In this document: positions 10,756 to 20,121 of the stretch, one piece after another | Position numbering within the stretch: position 1 is the first letter of the stretch | How the letters are laid out: each line of letters opens with the position of its first letter | Assembly (NCBI RefSeq): GCF_036023875.1 | Contig: NZ_CP107931.1 | Location: forward strand, 2,914,001 to 2,978,000 | Origin: Mycobacterium sp. NBC_00419 | GTDB lineage: Bacteria; Actinomycetota; Actinomycetes; Mycobacteriales; Mycobacteriaceae | Length of the DNA: 64,000 nt | Reading direction: 5' to 3' | Program-made: the position numbers and the translations under genes | The notes under the pieces: generated by a model | Seen by the model: the letters and a program-made list of their open reading frames with translations, nothing else | What the model was told of the DNA's origin: nothing | The model's database searches: none

Positions 10756-13700
10756 TGCACGAATTCGATCTGCTGGGACCGCTTCCCGCCGACCGCTCGA
10801 CCACGGTGCTGGAAGCCAGTGCAGGGACCGGAAAGACCTTCACCCTGGCCGGGCTGGTCACCCGCTACATCGCCGAAGGCCACGCCACCCTGGACCAGAT
10901 GCTCCTGATCACCTTCGGCAGGGCGGCCACCCAGGAACTTCGCGAGCGCGTCCGGCGCGCACTGCAGGAAGCGCTGGCGGCGTTCGAGGACCCGACCACG
11001 GTCGGGACCAACCGCGTGCTGGCCGCGCTCGTCACCGGCGAGGCCGCCGAACTCGCGGCCCGCCGCGATCGCCTGCGTGACGCGCTGGCATCCTTCGACG
11101 CGGCGACGATCGCCACCACCCACCAGTTCTGCAACCTGGTGCTGAAATCGCTTGGCGTAGCGGGCGACAGCGACACCGGCGTGACACTGGCCGACAGTCT
11201 CGACGACCTGGTGTCCGAGATCGTCGACGACCTCTACCTCCGCCACTTCGGTCAGGAACGCGAGCAGCCGCCCCTGACGCGGGACGACGCGCTGACACTG
11301 GCCCGTGAGGTCGTCGCCAATCCCGGTACCGAACTGCGGCCACTGCAGCCGCCGGCCGGGTCGGAGCCCGCCGTGCGGGTGGGCTTCGGCCGCGACGTGC
11401 TGGCCGAACTGGAGCGCCGCAAACGGCGGCGCGGCATCCTCAGTTACGACGATCTGCTGAGCAGGCTGGCCGACGCCCTGCAATCACCCGACTCGCCGGC
11501 CGCCACCCGGATGCACCAGCGCTGGTCGGTGGTGATGGTCGACGAGTTCCAGGACACCGACCCGGTGCAGTGGCAGGTCATCGAGCGTGCGTTCAGCGGC
11601 CGCTCCACGCTGATCCTCATCGGAGATCCCAAGCAGGCGATCTACGCATTCCGGGGCGGTGACATCGTCACCTACCTGCACGCCGCCAAGACCGCCGGCG
11701 AGCGGCGCACCCTCGCCACGAACTGGCGCAGCGACGCGGCGCTGGTCGACCGGCTCCAGCGTGTCCTGCGGGGCGCCGAACTCGGTGACCCCGACATCAA
11801 GGTCCTCGAGGTGACGCCACACCACCACGGCCACCGGCTGGCCGGGGCACCGCACAACGATCCGTTCCGGCTGCGGGTGGTGTCGCGCGAGACGTTCGGG
11901 CTCGGCGGGACCCGAACCATCAAGATGGACGCGCTGCGCGCGCACATCGCCCGCGACCTGGCCACCGACATCGGTGCGCTGCTCGGCAGCGGGGCCACCT
12001 TCGACGGTGCGCCGCTGCAGGCCCACCAGATCGCGGTGATCACCGAAAGCCACCTCGACGCGCGGGCGTGCTTCGACGCGCTGGTCGAGGCGGGTGTGCC
12101 CGCCGTCTACACCGGGGACACCGACGTGCTGAAGTCGCCGGCCGCCGACGACTGGCTGTGCCTGCTGGAAGCCTTCGACCAGTTGCACCGCCCGGGCCTG
12201 GTCCGTGCCGCGGCGGCCACCATGTTCTTCGGCGAGACGGCCGAGACCCTGGCCGATGGCGGTGACGATCTCACCGACCGGACCGCAGATACCCTGCGCC
12301 AGTGGGCCGACCATGCGCGGGAGGCGGGTGTGGCGGCGGTGTTCGAGGCGGCGCAGCGGGCCGGCCTGGGCCGGCGGGTGTTGTCCTGGGCGGGCGGTGA
12401 GCGCAACATGACCGACCTCGCCCACGTCACCCAACTGCTGCACGACGTCGCCCATCGCGAACACCTGAGCCTCACGGCGCTGCGCGACTGGCTGCGGACC
12501 CAGCGCGACGAGCGCAGCGGTGCACCGGAACGCAACCGCCGCCTCGACAGTGACTCGGCGGCCGTGCAGATCATGACCGTGTGGGTGAGCAAGGGCCTGC
12601 AGTTCCCGGTGGTGTATCTGCCGTTCACTTTCAACCGCCATGTGCGCAAGCAGGATGTCGTCCGCTTCCACGACGAGGAGTTGCGTTGTCTGCACATCGG
12701 CGGCGAGACCAGTCCTGATCTGGCCGCCGCCCAGGTACTGGGCAGGCGCGAGGCCGCCGGTGAGGAGACCCGGCTGACCTACGTCGCGATAACCCGCGCC
12801 CAGTCGCAGGTGGTGGCGTGGTGGGCGCCGTCTTGGGACGAACCCAACGGCGGGCTGTCCCGGCTGCTGCGCGGCAGGCGGCCCGGCCAGTCGACAGTGC
12901 CGGACCGTTGCGATCCCGAGAAGATCGACGACGCCGACGCGATGGCGTTGTTCACGCAGTGGGAAGCCGTCGGCGGGCTGGTCGTGGAGGACTCCCAGAT
13001 CGCACCGGTGACCGAGCTCGTTGTGCCCGCACAGCGGAATGATCTGGATGTCAGGCACTTTCACCGTGGGATTGACACTGTGTGGCGCCGGACGTCGTAC
13101 TCCGGGCTGATCCGTGCGGCCGAGACGCAGGGGGTCGGCAGCGAACCGGAGGTGGCGGGACTCGACGACGAGAGCACTGATATCGCGGTGAGCGCGGCAC
13201 CGGCCGGTGCCGACGTTGCCTCCCCGATGGGCGGGATGCCGACCGGGGCCACGTTCGGCAGTCTTGTGCACGCGGTCCTGGAGACGGCTGACCCGCTGGC
13301 CGACGACCTCGCCGAAGAACTGCGCGCGCAGGTGGAGCGGCACGCGGTGTGGTGGCCGGTCGACGCCTCGGCCACCGACCTGGCACAGGCCCTTGTGCCC
13401 CTGCACGACACCCCACTGGGCCCGCTGGCCGACGGTCTGACGCTTCGCCAGATCGGGCTACGAGATCGATTGTGCGAGATGGACTTCGAGTTCCCCCTCG
13501 CCGGGGGCGATCTTCGCGGTGTGGCGCCGGACATCCGGCTGCGCGACGTCGGAACTCTCCTGGCCCGCCACCTGGCCGACGACGACCCGCTCGCCGGCTA
13601 TGTCGACCGGCTGACCGGCGATGCGCTCGGCATTCAGTCACTGCGCGGGTACCTGTCCGGGTCGCTCGATGCGGTGCTGCGGGTCCCCGACGGTGACGGG

Positions 13701-14054
13701 CATCGCTACCTGGTGGTCGACTACAAGACCAACTGGCTCGGCGAGGGCGACCGGCCGCTCACCGCCGCCGACTACGGCCGGGCCCGGATGGCCGAGGCGA
13801 TGGTGCATTCGGACTACCCGTTGCAGGCACTGCTGTACAGCGTTGTGCTGCACCGGTTCCTGCGCTGGCGGCAGCCCGGCTACCAACCAGAGCACCACCT
13901 CGGCGGCGTGCTGTACCTGTTCGTGCGTGGCATGTGCGGCGCGGACACCCCGGTGGCCGATGGCCACCCGGCGGGGGTGTTCAGCTGGCAGCCGCCGGCG
14001 GCGCTGGTGGTCGAACTGTCCGACCTGCTCGACGGCAGGCAGGCGGCGGCATGA
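10755..14054 (+). CDS. recB: RecB helicase-nuclease subunit
   Basis: 1099 residues. UvrD-type helicase motifs are complete: Walker A in LEASAGTGKTFT (20-30), LLITFGRAATQELRERV (Ia), VVMVDEFQDTDPVQWQ (II), GDPKQAIYAFRGGD (III), TNWRSD (IV), MTVWVSKGLQFPVV (V) and EETRLTYVAITRAQSQV (VI). The C-terminal nuclease domain carries YLVVDYKTNWLGE with the D-x-K catalytic motif. The start is the ATG at 10755 that shares a base with the recC stop. Same order and spacing as the usual actinobacterial recC-recB-recD operon. Confidence 0.97.
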   Translation: MHEFDLLGPLPADRSTTVLEASAGTGKTFTLAGLVTRYIAEGHATLDQMLLITFGRAATQELRERVRRALQEALAAFEDPTTVGTNRVLAALVTGEAAELAARRDRLRDALASFDAATIATTHQFCNLVLKSLGVAGDSDTGVTLADSLDDLVSEIVDDLYLRHFGQEREQPPLTRDDALTLAREVVANPGTELRPLQPPAGSEPAVRVGFGRDVLAELERRKRRRGILSYDDLLSRLADALQSPDSPAATRMHQRWSVVMVDEFQDTDPVQWQVIERAFSGRSTLILIGDPKQAIYAFRGGDIVTYLHAAKTAGERRTLATNWRSDAALVDRLQRVLRGAELGDPDIKVLEVTPHHHGHRLAGAPHNDPFRLRVVSRETFGLGGTRTIKMDALRAHIARDLATDIGALLGSGATFDGAPLQAHQIAVITESHLDARACFDALVEAGVPAVYTGDTDVLKSPAADDWLCLLEAFDQLHRPGLVRAAAATMFFGETAETLADGGDDLTDRTADTLRQWADHAREAGVAAVFEAAQRAGLGRRVLSWAGGERNMTDLAHVTQLLHDVAHREHLSLTALRDWLRTQRDERSGAPERNRRLDSDSAAVQIMTVWVSKGLQFPVVYLPFTFNRHVRKQDVVRFHDEELRCLHIGGETSPDLAAAQVLGRREAAGEETRLTYVAITRAQSQVVAWWAPSWDEPNGGLSRLLRGRRPGQSTVPDRCDPEKIDDADAMALFTQWEAVGGLVVEDSQIAPVTELVVPAQRNDLDVRHFHRGIDTVWRRTSYSGLIRAAETQGVGSEPEVAGLDDESTDIAVSAAPAGADVASPMGGMPTGATFGSLVHAVLETADPLADDLAEELRAQVERHAVWWPVDASATDLAQALVPLHDTPLGPLADGLTLRQIGLRDRLCEMDFEFPLAGGDLRGVAPDIRLRDVGTLLARHLADDDPLAGYVDRLTGDALGIQSLRGYLSGSLDAVLRVPDGDGHRYLVVDYKTNWLGEGDRPLTAADYGRARMAEAMVHSDYPLQALLYSVVLHRFLRWRQPGYQPEHHLGGVLYLFVRGMCGADTPVADGHPAGVFSWQPPAALVVELSDLLDGRQAAA

Positions 14055-15784
14055 CGATCGACGAGGTGGACACCGCGAGCTGGCGTTACGCCGTCGACGC
14101 CACCGGACTGCTGCGGGTCTTCAACGAGGCGGGGGTGATCGAGGCAGCCGATGTGCTCGTCGCCCAACGGTTGACGACCCTGGCCGGTGACACCGACGAG
14201 GCGGTGGCGCTGGCCGTGGCGTTCGTGGTGCGGGCTGTTCGCGCCGGCTCGGTCTGCGTCGACCTCGCGGCGGTCGCGGCTCAGGTCGACCTTCCCGACC
14301 TGGACTGGCCCGTGCCGCAGGACTGGCTGGCCGCGGTGACGGCCAGCCCGCTGCTCGGGAGTCCGCCGGTACTGCACCTCGACGACGGCCTGCTGTACTT
14401 CGACCGCTATTGGCTCGAGGAGCGGCAGGTCGCCGATGATGTGCTGGCGCTGACGGCCCCGCGGCCCACCGCCGGGCTGCCGGACTTCACCCGGCTGTTC
14501 CCCACGGGTTTCGAGGAGCAGCGCAGCGCCGCGCAGATCGCGCTCTCCCGCGGCTTGACGGTGCTCACCGGCGGACCGGGCACCGGCAAGACGACCACCG
14601 TCGCGCGGCTGCTCGCCCTGCTGGCGCAACAGGCCCAACTCGACGGCACACCGCGGTTGCGGATCGCGCTGGCCGCGCCGACCGGCAAGGCTGCCGCCCG
14701 GCTGCAGGAGGCCGTCCAGATCGAGATCGATCACCTCGATCCCGTTGACCGGGAACGGCTACCGGCGCTGCGGGCCACCACCCTGCACCGGCTGCTCGGC
14801 TCACGCCCGGACACCTCGTCGCGATTCCGGCACCACCGGGACAACCGGCTGCCCCACGACGTCATCGTGGTCGACGAGACGTCGATGGTGTCGCTGACGA
14901 TGATGGCAAGGCTCGTCGAGGCGGTGCGGCCCGACTCGCGGCTGCTGCTCGTGGGTGACCCCGACCAGCTGGCGTCGGTGGATGCGGGCGCCGTGCTCGC
15001 CGATCTGGTCGAGGGCCTCAGTGCCCGCAGTGACACCCCGGTCGCCAAGCTCGTCACCTCGCACCGCTTCGGCGCCTCGATCGGCGCCCTGGCCCAGGCG
15101 ATTCGTGAGGGTGAGGCCGATGAGGCGGTGGCGGTCCTCGGTGCCGGTGGTGCGCACATCGACTGGGTGGACACCGCGGACCCGGCCGAGGCCCTGCGCA
15201 ATATCCTTGTGCCCCATGCCCTGAGGTTGCGGGAAGCGGCGGTGCTCGGCGACGGGGTGGCGGCGCTGAGCACTCTCGAAGAGCACCGGCTGCTGTGCGC
15301 ACACCGGCACGGGCCGTTCGGGGTGGCGCAGTGGAACCGGCAGGTCGAACGCTGGCTGGCCGAAGTGACCGACACACCGCCATGGGCCCTCTGGTACGCC
15401 GGACGGCCATTGCTGGTGACGGCCAACGACTACGGGCTGGGGCTGTACAACGGTGACACCGGAGTGACCGTGCTGCGCGACGGCGTGCTACGCGCGGTGA
15501 TGGCCGGCGCACAGGGGCCGGTGGAGTTCTCCACCAGCAGGCTGTCCGACGTGGAGACCATGCACGCGATGACGATCCACAAGAGCCAGGGCAGCCAGGC
15601 CGCTGAGGTGACAGTGCTTCTGCCGCCTGAGGATTCGCGGCTGCTGACCCGCGAGCTGCTGTACACGGCGATCACCCGGGCCCGCATCAAGGTACGGGTG
15701 GTGGGCACCGAGGCGCAGCTGCGGGCCGCCGTTGCGCGCCGGGCAGTGCGCGCATCCGGGCTGAGCCGGCGGCTGCGGCAGTAA
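14051..15784 (+). CDS. recD: RecD helicase subunit
   Basis: 577 residues, the normal length for mycobacterial RecD. TGGPGTGKTTTVARLL is Walker A, VIVVDETSMVSLTMM Walker B, LLLVGDPDQLASV motif III and AMTIHKSQGSQAAEVTVLLP plus LLYTAITRARIKVRVVG motifs V and VI of superfamily 1B. It provides the 5'-3' motor of RecBCD. The start codon overlaps the recB stop (ATGA). The gene ends two bases before the convergent sigma-factor gene. Confidence 0.97.
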   Translation: MTIDEVDTASWRYAVDATGLLRVFNEAGVIEAADVLVAQRLTTLAGDTDEAVALAVAFVVRAVRAGSVCVDLAAVAAQVDLPDLDWPVPQDWLAAVTASPLLGSPPVLHLDDGLLYFDRYWLEERQVADDVLALTAPRPTAGLPDFTRLFPTGFEEQRSAAQIALSRGLTVLTGGPGTGKTTTVARLLALLAQQAQLDGTPRLRIALAAPTGKAAARLQEAVQIEIDHLDPVDRERLPALRATTLHRLLGSRPDTSSRFRHHRDNRLPHDVIVVDETSMVSLTMMARLVEAVRPDSRLLLVGDPDQLASVDAGAVLADLVEGLSARSDTPVAKLVTSHRFGASIGALAQAIREGEADEAVAVLGAGGAHIDWVDTADPAEALRNILVPHALRLREAAVLGDGVAALSTLEEHRLLCAHRHGPFGVAQWNRQVERWLAEVTDTPPWALWYAGRPLLVTANDYGLGLYNGDTGVTVLRDGVLRAVMAGAQGPVEFSTSRLSDVETMHAMTIHKSQGSQAAEVTVLLPPEDSRLLTRELLYTAITRARIKVRVVGTEAQLRAAVARRAVRASGLSRRLRQ

Positions 15785-15786
15785 CC

Positions 15787-16638
15787 TCAGCGCGCCGACG
15801 GGTCCGCCGTCGCCTCGATGCTGAGCACCTGGCCGTTGCCGATGGTCAACGCGACCACGGCGAACAACCGTCGGCGGCTGTAGGCCAGGATCACCGGCCG
15901 GCCACCGGTCTCGGTGACGAGCGTCGCGCCGGCGAGATAGCGCAGCAGGTTGGTGGCAACCGCGACCGGTCCGTGGTTGACCTGGGGTGGCGGTGCCGGA
16001 TCGGCGAGGATCGTGCCGACCCCCCACACGTCCGGAGCCAAGACGGCGGTCAGCGCCTCCAGGTCGGCGCCCGCGCACGCCGCGATGAACGTCTCCGTGA
16101 CGGCGTGATGCTCGCCCGGCTCGACAGGCGCGCCACCCGTGCTCGCAGCATGAATCTTGGTGCGGGCCCGGCGCGCGAGCTGACGGCACGTCGCAGACGG
16201 GCGTCCCACGGTCTGTGAGATCTCGTCGAACGGCACCCCGAACACGTCGTGCAGCACGAACGCCACCCGTTCGGGGGGAGTGAGCCGGTGCAGCACCTCG
16301 AACAGTGCGTCGTGGACCTGCTCGTCGAGGGTGACCCGCTCGCTCGGGTCGAGTTCGGGGCGGTGATTCAGCGGTTCCCGTCGCTCCACCACCTCGGGTT
16401 CGGAGGCCGTCACCCGACGGTGGCGCGCCGAGCGGACCTGATCGAGGCACAGTCGGCTGCTGACCACCGTCAACCAGCCCCGGGGGTCGTCGATCTCGCC
16501 GGCACCGGTCATCGAGAGTCGCAGAAACGCTTCCTGCACAATGTCTTCCGCATCGCCGATGTCACCGACCATCTGGTAGGCCAGGTTGGTCAGGTACGCG
16601 CGGTGGGCCTGCACCAGCCCGGCGATCGGATCACTCAT
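15787..16638 (-). CDS. ECF sigma factor, SigJ / ECF41-like, with C-terminal SnoaL-like domain
   Basis: 283 residues from the ATG at 16638 (MSDPIAGLVQAHR). Region 2 (AHRAYLTNLAYQMVGDIGDAEDIVQEAFLRL) and region 4 (LTPPERVAFVLHDVFGVPFDEISQTVGRP) are clear; the last roughly 110 residues form an NTF2/SnoaL-like domain (TFIAACAGADLEALTAVLAPDVWG), which marks the ECF41/SigJ group. In that group the C-terminal DGGGK-type motif tunes activity; here the equivalent loop reads GTILADPAPPPQV, so the motif is not conserved. No anti-sigma gene is adjacent, as is usual for ECF41. The divergent oxidoreductase pair has a textbook ECF41 promoter, so it is the likely target. The frame is open to 16680 but that part does not look like protein of this family. 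Confidence 0.88.
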   Translation of the reverse strand: MSDPIAGLVQAHRAYLTNLAYQMVGDIGDAEDIVQEAFLRLSMTGAGEIDDPRGWLTVVSSRLCLDQVRSARHRRVTASEPEVVERREPLNHRPELDPSERVTLDEQVHDALFEVLHRLTPPERVAFVLHDVFGVPFDEISQTVGRPSATCRQLARRARTKIHAASTGGAPVEPGEHHAVTETFIAACAGADLEALTAVLAPDVWGVGTILADPAPPPQVNHGPVAVATNLLRYLAGATLVTETGGRPVILAYSRRRLFAVVALTIGNGQVLSIEATADPSAR

Positions 16639-16684
16639 GTCATAGACGACGAATCGGCATGGCAAAAAGTTACCGCGCACGCCC

Positions 16685-16711
16685 TGTCACTTTCCACAGT
16701 TGCGCCTCGTC
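16685..16711 (+). promoter_or_regulatory. ECF41-type promoter (TGTCAC ... CGTC)
   Basis: TGTCAC at 16685-16690 and CGTC at 16708-16711 are separated by 17 bases, matching the -35 and -10 elements reported for ECF41 sigma factors (TGTCACA and CGTC). It is 30 bases upstream of the ATG at 16741, with the ribosome site AGAAAGGA between. It drives the NmrA-like gene and faces away from the sigma gene. Confidence 0.75.
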
Positions 16712-16740
16712 CTTACTGGTACCGACAGAAAGGACTCGCG

Positions 16741-17586
16741 ATGACCATCGTGGTGACCGGGGTGAGCGGCAATGTGGGCAGGCCCCTCGTCGAGCAGCTG
16801 CTGAGGGCAGGCGCGCACGTTCGTGCGGTGACCCGCCGCGCGGAGGGCGCGCGCATGCCGGCCGGTGCCGAGCTGTTCGCCGACGCAGCCGACGCCGTCA
16901 AGGGCGCCTCGGCGGTCTTCCTCAATTCCCGCGCCCTGGGTCCGGCCCTGGCCGACGTCGTGTCGTGCGCACGACGCCAGGGCGTCGCCAAGCTGGTGGC
17001 GTTGTCGGCGATCAATGCCGACGACGACGACGCCCGCCAGCCGTCCCGGTACCGCGGCGACCGGAATCGGGAATGCGAGCAACTCGCGGTCGCATCCGGA
17101 CTGTCCTGGGTGAGCCTGCGCCCGTCGGTGTTCGCGTCGAACTTCCCCGGCATGTGGGCGGCCCAGATCAGCGCCGGTGACGTCGTCGCGGGGCCGTACG
17201 CGGGGGCATCTGCGGCGCCGATCGCCGAGGCCGACATCGCCGCCGTCGCCGCCCGCGCTCTGCTGACCGACGATCTCGTCGGGCGGCGAATTCCCTTGAC
17301 CGGGCCGCAATCGCTGACCAACAGCGAGCTCGTCACGATCGTCGGCACCGTCCTGCGCCGTCCGCTGCGATATCTGGAAGTCCCGGCCGAGTCGGTACGC
17401 GAACGGTTCGTCGCCAACGGGTTCTCGGCGCAGTTCGCCGACGCCTACATCGCGATGCAGGAGGCGACCGCGACGACGCCCGCGGTGGTCACCGACGACG
17501 TCGAGAGAATTCTCGACCGGCCCGCTACCCCGTTCGCCCGCTGGGCGGCCGACCACACCGCACTCTTCAGCAAGGAGAAGCCATGA
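16741..17586 (+). CDS. NmrA-like / atypical SDR NAD(P)-binding reductase
   Basis: 281 residues. MTIVVTGVSGNVGRPLVEQLL is an NAD(P)-binding Rossmann start with GxxGxxG; the body (LVALSAINADDD, SWVSLRPSVFASNF, RIPLTGPQSLTNSELVTIV) is that of NmrA/atypical-SDR proteins that act as reductases or redox sensors. The SDR Tyr-Lys pair appears only weakly. It lies directly behind the ECF41-type promoter and overlaps the next gene as ATGA. Carboxymuconolactone decarboxylases, oxidoreductases and epimerases are the usual ECF41 partners, so this fits. Ribosome site: AGAAAGGA. Confidence 0.85.
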   Translation: MTIVVTGVSGNVGRPLVEQLLRAGAHVRAVTRRAEGARMPAGAELFADAADAVKGASAVFLNSRALGPALADVVSCARRQGVAKLVALSAINADDDDARQPSRYRGDRNRECEQLAVASGLSWVSLRPSVFASNFPGMWAAQISAGDVVAGPYAGASAAPIAEADIAAVAARALLTDDLVGRRIPLTGPQSLTNSELVTIVGTVLRRPLRYLEVPAESVRERFVANGFSAQFADAYIAMQEATATTPAVVTDDVERILDRPATPFARWAADHTALFSKEKP

Positions 17587-18044
17587 CCGATCCGCACCCA
17601 CCCCGGTGGCTCAAGCCGATGAACCGCCTGATGATGGCCGTCCAGAAGTTGGGGGTGCCCACCGGGCCCGCCTACGTGCTCACCGTTCCCGGGCGCACGT
17701 CCGGCAAGCCCCGCAGCACACCCATGACGCCGTTCGAGTACGACGGCGCGTTGTACACCGTCGCCGGCTATCCGGGCTCTGACTGGGCGCGCAATGCGCG
17801 TGCCGCCGGCGCCGGGACACTGAGCCGCGGCAGGCGTTCCCGGCGAATCGCGATCATCGAGCTCGACGCCGACCAAGCCCGTCCGGTGCTGCGCGCCTAC
17901 CCGGTGTCGGTACCCGTCGGCGTGGCCTTCGCGAAACGATCAGGCCTCGTCAAGCAGGGCAGCCCCGACGAATTCGAAGCCCTGGCAGGAACATTGCCGG
18001 TGTTCCGCTTCGACCCGCTGGCGGCGTCGAAGAAGCCGCGTTAG
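17583..18044 (+). CDS. Ddn-like deazaflavin (F420)-dependent nitroreductase family protein
   Basis: 153 residues. The pattern KPMNRLMMAVQKLG, then VLTVPGRTSGKPRSTPMTPFEYDGALYTVAGYPGSDWARNARAAG, read in parts, is typical of the split-beta-barrel Ddn family, whose members use reduced F420 to reduce quinones or nitroimidazoles. SDWARNARAAG is the conserved signature near the F420 site. It is coupled by ATGA to the NmrA-like gene and so probably under the same ECF promoter, suggesting a redox-stress output. Its stop overlaps the convergent ABC permease stop by 4 bases. Confidence 0.88.
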   Translation: MTDPHPPRWLKPMNRLMMAVQKLGVPTGPAYVLTVPGRTSGKPRSTPMTPFEYDGALYTVAGYPGSDWARNARAAGAGTLSRGRRSRRIAIIELDADQARPVLRAYPVSVPVGVAFAKRSGLVKQGSPDEFEALAGTLPVFRFDPLAASKKPR

Positions 18045-18865
18045 CGAACCAGGCGGCGCAGCAGCACCGAAGCCGAGGCGACGCCGGCCACCGCAGCCAG
18101 CACCAGCACACCCAGATCGAGCCACGGGTGCGCCGAGGGAATGTCGACCAACAGCAGCCGCAGCGAATCCACCTCGTAGCTCAGCGGATTCACCCGCGAC
18201 AGCCAACGCAACCACTCCGGCATCACCGACACCGGATACAGCGCGTTGGAGGCGAAGAACAACGGCATGGTGATGGCCTGGCCGATGCCCATCAGCCGGT
18301 CGCGGTTGCGGACCAGCCCCGCCAGCGTCATCGACAGGCAGGCGAAGAACGCCGACCCGAGCATCACCACACCCATCGCGGCCATGATCCGCAGCGGGTT
18401 GTGGGTCATGTGAATGCCCATCAGATAGGCCAGCGCCAGCACGCCGACCACCTGGGCGACCGAGCGCACCCCGGCGGCGAACGCCTTGCCGGTCACCAGC
18501 GCCGGCGCCGGCGCCGGCGTGACCATGAGCTTGGCCAGGATGCCCGCGTCACGGTCCCAGATGATCTGGATGCCGTAGAAGATGGAGATGAACAGCGCCG
18601 ACTGGGCGATGATGCCGGGCGCCAGGAACGCCAGGTAGGGCACCGGGCCGGTGTCGATGACGTGCAACCGATTGAACGTCGTGCCGAAGATCAGCAGCCA
18701 TAGGGCCGGCTGCACCATCCGGGTGAACAACTCGGTGCGGTCGTGGCGCAGCTTCTGCAACTCGACCCAACCGAAGGTCTCCATCCGGGACGCCAGGTTC
18801 GGCACCCGCCGCCAGCCGCGCGGCGCCCGCAGCAGCCCTGGTGAGGTCGCGTACTCAGCCCGCAT
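18041..18865 (-). CDS. ABC-2 type transporter permease (drug-resistance exporter)
   Basis: 274 residues from the ATG at 18865. Six membrane segments can be read, beginning with PALWLLIFGTTFNRL and ending with the segment near LGVLVLAAVAGVASASVLL. The motif ASNALYPVSVMPEWLRWLSRVNPLSYEVDSLR is the ABC-2 signature shared with daunorubicin-type (DrrB) permeases. Its start overlaps the end of the ATPase gene by 11 bases. A short PAPAPA stretch is encoded by a (GCCGGC)n run near 18500. Together with the ATPase and MarR gene it forms a regulated exporter operon. Confidence 0.9.
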   Translation of the reverse strand: MRAEYATSPGLLRAPRGWRRVPNLASRMETFGWVELQKLRHDRTELFTRMVQPALWLLIFGTTFNRLHVIDTGPVPYLAFLAPGIIAQSALFISIFYGIQIIWDRDAGILAKLMVTPAPAPALVTGKAFAAGVRSVAQVVGVLALAYLMGIHMTHNPLRIMAAMGVVMLGSAFFACLSMTLAGLVRNRDRLMGIGQAITMPLFFASNALYPVSVMPEWLRWLSRVNPLSYEVDSLRLLLVDIPSAHPWLDLGVLVLAAVAGVASASVLLRRLVR

Positions 18866-19664
18866 CACGCGCCGCCTTCCGGCCGGCCCGGATCGCACCC
18901 AGTCCCGACTGGTCGACGGACTCGGCGAGCCCAGACCCGGCAAAGTGGCGGAACACGTCCTCCAGGGAGGCGTCGGCACCTACCCGGGTTTTGAGTTCGG
19001 CCGGTGTCCCGACCGCCTGCAGCCGGCCGTGGTGCATCAGGGCGACCCGGTCGCACAGCACGTCAGCCTCCTCCATGTAGTGGGTGGTCAACAGGACCGT
19101 CATGCCGAACTGCTGCTGCATGGTCTGCACCTGGGACCAGACACTGTCGCGGGCAATGGGATCCAGGCCGACGGTGGGTTCGTCAAGAATCAGCAACGAT
19201 GGCTGGTTGACCAGGGCCTGGGCCAGCTCGAGACGGCGCACCATACCGCCGGAGTAGGTGCCGGCCAATCGGTCGGCCACCTCCAGCAGCTGCATCGACT
19301 CCAGCACCTCGGCGACCCGCTGCCTGCGCGCCGAGCGGGGTACGTCGTAGAGCCGGGCGAACCATTCCACGTTCTGCCTGCCGGTCAGCGCCGGCTCGAT
19401 CGAAAGTTGTTGCGGCACATAGCCGAGGTTGTAGCGGATGTCCATTGTGTCGCGACGGGCGTCGAGGCCGAAGATGCGCACCTCGCCGCGCTGGATGGGG
19501 GCCAGCGTGGTCAACAACCGCACGACAGTGGTCTTGCCCGCCCCGTTCGGGCCGAGCAGGCCCAGGGTTTCTCCGGTCTGCACCTGCAGTGTGACGTCGT
19601 CGACGGCGGTGAAGTCGCCGTAGCGGTGGGTCAGATTCCGGCAGTCGATGGCGGCAACGGTCAT
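18855..19664 (-). CDS. ABC transporter ATP-binding protein (DrrA-like)
   Basis: 269 residues. LLGPNGAGKTTVVRLL is Walker A, TYSGGMVRRLELAQALVNQP the signature motif, LLILDEPTVGLDP Walker B and LTTHYMEEADVLCDRVALM the H-loop region. The C-terminal extension LKTRVGADASLEDVFRHFAG is that of the DrrA drug-exporter group. It overlaps marR upstream as ATGA and the permease downstream by 11 bases, so all three are one transcript. Substrate unknown. Confidence 0.93.
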   Translation of the reverse strand: MTVAAIDCRNLTHRYGDFTAVDDVTLQVQTGETLGLLGPNGAGKTTVVRLLTTLAPIQRGEVRIFGLDARRDTMDIRYNLGYVPQQLSIEPALTGRQNVEWFARLYDVPRSARRQRVAEVLESMQLLEVADRLAGTYSGGMVRRLELAQALVNQPSLLILDEPTVGLDPIARDSVWSQVQTMQQQFGMTVLLTTHYMEEADVLCDRVALMHHGRLQAVGTPAELKTRVGADASLEDVFRHFAGSGLAESVDQSGLGAIRAGRKAARDAG

Positions 19665-20113
19665 AGTCGTTTCTCCTGCACTGTCGCGGTGATCCGGGCC
19701 AGCACCCGCAGCCCGGCGGCGAGCGCCTCGGTGTCGTCGGCGTCGAGGCGCTCGAGTGCCTCGGCCAGGGCTGCGCGACGAGCCGCTCGGGACGCATCCG
19801 CCAGTTGCTGGGCCGGCGCGGTCAGGGCAAGCCGGCTCACCCGGCGGTCGTCCGGGTCCGGCGTGCGGACCAGCAGCCCATCGCCGGCCAGTTTGGACAC
19901 CAGGGTGGAGGCGGTGTTGGCGGCCAGGCCGAGGTCAGCCGCCGCGGCGCTCACCGAGATGCCGGGCTGGCGGCCCACCAGCCGCAGCAGTTCGGCCTGT
20001 GACTCGGTCAACCCCGAGGTGCCGAAGGCGCGCCCGCCGGCCCGGCGCACGGTCCGGCGGAACCGGCCGACCGTGCCGAACAGCTCGGCGATCAGATCGG
20101 TCCGGGTGTCCAT
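19661..20113 (-). CDS. MarR-family transcriptional regulator
   Basis: 150 residues from the ATG at 20113 (a GTG one codon upstream also fits). The winged-helix core reads LTESQAELLRLVGRQPGISVSAAAADLGLAANTASTLVSKLAGDGLLVRTPDPDDRRVSRLALT, here described by its ends: recognition helix AANTASTLVSKL and wing DPDDRRVS. It heads the operon with the ABC exporter. A perfect 23-base palindrome sits 9 bases upstream of its start, so autorepression relieved by a ligand that is also the exporter substrate is the simple model. Confidence 0.92.
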   Translation of the reverse strand: MDTRTDLIAELFGTVGRFRRTVRRAGGRAFGTSGLTESQAELLRLVGRQPGISVSAAAADLGLAANTASTLVSKLAGDGLLVRTPDPDDRRVSRLALTAPAQQLADASRAARRAALAEALERLDADDTEALAAGLRVLARITATVQEKRL

Positions 20114-20121
20114 CACACCAC

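Noticed and set aside
18490..18525. (GCCGGC)n run as a microsatellite of interest
   Set aside because: Encodes a short PAPAPA stretch in the permease; ordinary in high-GC coding DNA.
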